Origin: FEN-680 sp036845225
Lineage (GTDB): Bacteria > Actinomycetota > Geothermincolia > Fen-727 > Anoxymicrobiaceae
DNA: 64,000 bases
Assembly (NCBI GenBank): GCA_036845225.1
Contig: DAIUEJ010000001.1
Location: forward strand, 1 to 64,000
Direction: 5' to 3'
The position numbers and the translations under genes were made by a program. Positions 61,075 through 64,000 of this stretch are shown here, piece after piece (positions within the stretch are counted from its first letter, which is position 1; the number at the start of each line of letters is the position of its first letter). Under the pieces are notes generated by a model. The model saw nothing but the letters and a program-made list of their open reading frames with translations, did not search any database and was not told where the DNA came from.

Positions 61075-64000
61075 TCAGACCTTCTGTTTCTTCGAGGCGG
61101 GCGCTTCGGGCCGCACGGCTTCTATCATCGCTTCTATCTGCTTGTCGGTGAAGTTCTTCATCTCGATCGCGTTGCTCCAGCACGCCACCGCACACATGCC
61201 GCAGCCGACGCAGAGGGCCTCGTTGACCTCCGCGACGAGCCTGCCGTCCTCTTTTTCCCGGACCGCCACGGCGCTGAACTCACAGGCGTTCTCGCACTCG
61301 CCGCAACCGCGGCAGAAGCGCTCCTCCACGCTGGCTACCGCGCCTTCGCCCATCACGAACTCCTTGGAGAGGATGGTCGCCGCGCGACCGGCAGCAGCCG
61401 CTCCCTGGCTGATCGCCTCGTCGATGAGCTTGGGATAGTGGCACATGCCGGCGACGAAGATGCCCGCGGTGGCGAAGTCAACGGGGCGCAGCTTGACGTG
61501 CGCCTCGAGGAAGAAGCCGTACTCATCGACGGGGACCTTCATCATCTCGGCGAGCTCGCGATTCGATCCCTCAGCGACCACCGGCGCCGAGAGCACCAGC
61601 AGGTCTGCCGGGATCTCAAGGGAGACCGGGAGGTCGGGAGTCTTTACCTTTACGGTGACACCGCCCTTGGACTCGATCACCTCGGGCTTGGCGTCCACCT
61701 CGAAGCGGACGAAAGTGACGCCCGCCTCGCGGGCGAGCCGGTAGAGGTTCTCTTCGGCGAGGCCGTAGGCCATGATGTCGCGATAGAGGATGTAAACGGC
61801 GGTGTCAGGGCTCGCGCCCTTGATGGCGAGCGCATTGTTGAGCGCGGAAGTGCAGCAGACGCGGCTGCAGTAGGGGCGCTCCGGCTCGCGGGACTCCACG
61901 CACTGGATCATCACCACGGATTTCGCCTTGAGCCCCTTCGCAAGGACCTCCTCCAGCCCGGTCTGGGTCACCACCCTGTCGCTCTTGCCGTACAGGTAAG
62001 AGGTGGGCACGTGTTCCTTGCCCCCGGTGGCGAGGATGACCGTGCCCGCGTCGATCTCGCGGTTCTTGCCCGAGGTTTCGACCAGCGCCTTGAAGTTGCC
62101 GATGTAGCCCGAGAAGCCGGTGAGCTTCGCGTCCGTTATCACCTCGACGGAGTCGAGCGAGGAGAGCTCTTTCTTCATCGCGCCGAAGTCGGCCATCATA
62201 TTTTTCAGCTCTTCGTTGCCCGGGATGTCAGGCACCTCGCGTATGCCGCCGCCGAGTTCGGACTCTTTCTCGAGGAGGTAAGTCTTGTAGCCGGCGCGCC
62301 CCAGCTCCAGCGCGGCCGCCATGCCCGCCAGGCCGCCGCCCACAACCAGGGCGGCAGGCGTCACCTTGACCGGCATCTGCGGGAGAGGCTCGAGCAGCCT
62401 CGCGCGCGCCACCGACATGCGCACCAGGTCCTTCGCCTTGGCGGTGGCCTTCTCGGGCTCGCCCGAGTGGACCCACGAGCACTGGTCGCGGATGTTGGCG
62501 AGGTCGAAGAGGTAGCGGTTGAGCCCGGCCTCGCGGATGGTCTCGCGGAAGAGGGGCTCGTGAGTGCGCGGGGTGCAGGCCGCCACCACGACCCGGTTGA
62601 GGCTGTGGCCGCTGATGGCCTCCTTGATCCTGTCGCAGGACTCGCCCGAACAGGTGTATATATTACTCTCGGCGTACGCGACGCCCGGCAGGCCCTCTGC
62701 GTACTCGGTCACCGCGGCAACGTCCACCACGCCACCGATGTTCTTCCCGCACGAGCAGACGAAAACGCCCACGCGGGGCTCGCTCCCGTCAAGCTCGATC
62801 TCGGGCGGATACTCCTTGCGTGAGACTTCCGTGCCGCGGGCACCAGCCAGCAGCGCTCCGGCCTTGGCGGCGGCGCCGGATGCCTGGGCGACGGTCTCGG
62901 GGATGTCCTTGGGCCCGGCCGACGAGCCGCAGGCGAAGATGCCGGCCGCAGACGTGTCGATCGGCGCGGTCTGCTTCGAGGCGACGAAACCGAACCGGTC
63001 CAGCTCGACTCCCGCTGCCTGGAGCGGCTCGAGGGAGCCCGGGTTCAACCCGACCGATAGCACCACGAGGTCGAAATCTTCGGTCTGCCACTTGCCCTCC
63101 GGGTCCAGGTAACGGATAGAGAGCGAGTCGGGCCCCGCGACCTCGACGGCGGGGACCTTGAAGCGGGTGAACTTGACACCGTATTCTTCGGCGGCGCGGT
63201 TCTTGAACTGCTCGAAGCCTTTGCCGAAGGTGCGCATGTCAATATGGAAGATGTGACAGTCGATATCGGGATCGTGCTCCTTGATGACGGTCGCTTCCTT
63301 GACGGCGTAGGTGCAGCAGACGCTCGAGCAGTACGGGTTGTACTTCTCGTCACGCGAGCCCGCGCACTGGATGAACGCGATCTTGGAGGCGTGCTCGCCG
63401 TCGGATGGCTTCACCACCCGGCCAGCGGAGGGGCCGCTCGCGCACATGATCCGCTCGACCTCGATGGAAGACACCACGTTGGGGTGCTCCGGGTGGTACG
63501 AGCGCAGGTCTTCTATCTTGCGAGGCTCGGCGCCGGAGGCCAATATGACGGCGCCCACGTTCAAGGTCGCCTTCTCTTCTTTCATGTCGAAATCGATGGC
63601 GCCCGCCACGCACGCTTTGATGCAAGGGCTCTTGCACTTGCCCTTGGTGAGCTGGAGGCACTCGCCCGGGTCTATCAGGGCGACCCGCGGGACTGCCTGG
63701 GCGAACGGGACGTAGCACGCGCTCCGCTTGGAGAGCCCCACGTTGAACTCGTCGGCGATACGGCCCGCGAGGACGCAGGCTTCGCTGCAGGCGCCGCAGC
63801 CGGTGCAGAGCTCGGTGTTGATGTAGCGCGCCTTCTGCGTGTAGGTGACCTTGAAGTCGCCGGGCTTGCCCTCGATCTTGTCCAGGTCGGCGTAGGAGAT
63901 GATCTCGATGTTCGGGTGCTGGCCCGTTTCCACGAGCTTCGGAGACAGGATGCACATCGAGCAGTCGTTGGTCGGGAACGTCTTGTCGAGCATTGACATG
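61075..64000 (-). CDS. Double HdrA fusion protein (5' end beyond the window)
   Basis: At least 974 residues, open at the window edge. The first visible residues (LDKTFPTNDCSMCILSPK) align with residue 44 onward of the HdrA at 58091-59437, so about 40 residues are missing. The first HdrA-like half (to about 400) has CTGCGACSEACVLAGR and CSSVCCTYAVKEA. The second half is a full HdrA (VGVFVCSCGKNIGGVVDV, VVVGGGLAGMAAALELG) ending in two [4Fe-4S] motifs (CRGCGECENACEFSAV; CVGCGMCAVACWSNAI). Fused or paired HdrA units with HdrBC and MvhD are typical of bifurcating complexes. It is the first visible gene of the operon. Confidence 0.92.
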   Translation of the reverse strand, partial: MSMLDKTFPTNDCSMCILSPKLVETGQHPNIEIISYADLDKIEGKPGDFKVTYTQKARYINTELCTGCGACSEACVLAGRIADEFNVGLSKRSACYVPFAQAVPRVALIDPGECLQLTKGKCKSPCIKACVAGAIDFDMKEEKATLNVGAVILASGAEPRKIEDLRSYHPEHPNVVSSIEVERIMCASGPSAGRVVKPSDGEHASKIAFIQCAGSRDEKYNPYCSSVCCTYAVKEATVIKEHDPDIDCHIFHIDMRTFGKGFEQFKNRAAEEYGVKFTRFKVPAVEVAGPDSLSIRYLDPEGKWQTEDFDLVVLSVGLNPGSLEPLQAAGVELDRFGFVASKQTAPIDTSAAGIFACGSSAGPKDIPETVAQASGAAAKAGALLAGARGTEVSRKEYPPEIELDGSEPRVGVFVCSCGKNIGGVVDVAAVTEYAEGLPGVAYAESNIYTCSGESCDRIKEAISGHSLNRVVVAACTPRTHEPLFRETIREAGLNRYLFDLANIRDQCSWVHSGEPEKATAKAKDLVRMSVARARLLEPLPQMPVKVTPAALVVGGGLAGMAAALELGRAGYKTYLLEKESELGGGIREVPDIPGNEELKNMMADFGAMKKELSSLDSVEVITDAKLTGFSGYIGNFKALVETSGKNREIDAGTVILATGGKEHVPTSYLYGKSDRVVTQTGLEEVLAKGLKAKSVVMIQCVESREPERPYCSRVCCTSALNNALAIKGASPDTAVYILYRDIMAYGLAEENLYRLAREAGVTFVRFEVDAKPEVIESKGGVTVKVKTPDLPVSLEIPADLLVLSAPVVAEGSNRELAEMMKVPVDEYGFFLEAHVKLRPVDFATAGIFVAGMCHYPKLIDEAISQGAAAAGRAATILSKEFVMGEGAVASVEERFCRGCGECENACEFSAVAVREKEDGRLVAEVNEALCVGCGMCAVACWSNAIEMKNFTDKQIEAMIEAVRPEAPASKKQKV

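Overview
This is a GC-rich chromosomal window centred on the replication origin of what looks like a deep-branching, probably anaerobic actinobacterium. Three things point there. The first is the block dnaA-dnaN-recF-DUF721-gyrB-gyrA on one side and rpmH-rnpA-yidD-yidC-jag-rsmG-parA-parB on the other, with no mnmE/mnmG between jag and rsmG. The second is a CwlM-like amidase in the same neighbourhood, as in mycobacteria. The third is frequent TTG/GTG starts. A large Hdr/MvhD redox cluster and a CheC/CheD chemotaxis operon suggest an anaerobe. The phylum call is an inference from gene order, not from a search.

Layout. 1-17.2 kb, minus strand: dnaA, dnaN, recF, a DUF721 gene, gyrB, gyrA, a 1988-residue multi-PAS/GAF histidine kinase, archease, rtcB and tRNA-Ile. 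The dnaN-dnaA gap holds a complete-looking unwinding module (AT-rich stretch, TAG trios, two DnaA boxes). 17.2-24.8 kb, plus strand: a second DnaA-box cluster, then rpmH through jag, a 1.9-kb gene-free gap with a third DnaA-box cluster and parS sites, then rsmG-parA-parB and a strong terminator. 24.8-27 kb: ddl and an aminotransferase (minus).

27-36.5 kb, plus strand: a full chemotaxis operon cheR-mcp-mcp-cheW-cheY-cheB-cheA-cheC-cheD; the first mcp is broken by a one-base frameshift. 36.5-38.1 kb is an accessory pocket: a Fic gene of lower GC, a decayed tRNA-Ser 3' part and tandem palindromic repeats. 38.1-40.8 kb, minus: a dCache-HAMP protein without a chemoreceptor tip, and the CwlM-like amidase. 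41-44.3 kb, plus: large SRP RNA, dnaX, ebfC, recR.

44.3-45.2 and 54.6-55.5 kb are two REP-associated (RAYT) transposase genes. Each lies between long inverted repeats, and the right repeat ends inside the stop codon of the convergent neighbour. Between them, on the minus strand, run lysC-asd, a CPBP protease, two paralogous zinc-ribbon membrane proteins (the second damaged) and a MacA/MacB-type exporter. 55.4-64 kb, minus: an operon of fused heterodisulfide-reductase-like proteins (HdrA-HdrA, MvhD-HdrC-HdrB, HdrA, HdrA-MvhD) with a small Lys/Ala-repeat protein inside it, where the assembly has a 102-base N gap. The last gene runs off the window.

The origin-proximal genes replicate, segregate and supercoil the chromosome. 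The che operon makes a CheA-CheY phosphorelay with CheB/CheR/CheC/CheD adaptation. The Hdr cluster probably forms a flavin-based electron-bifurcating or confurcating complex whose partner enzyme is outside the window.
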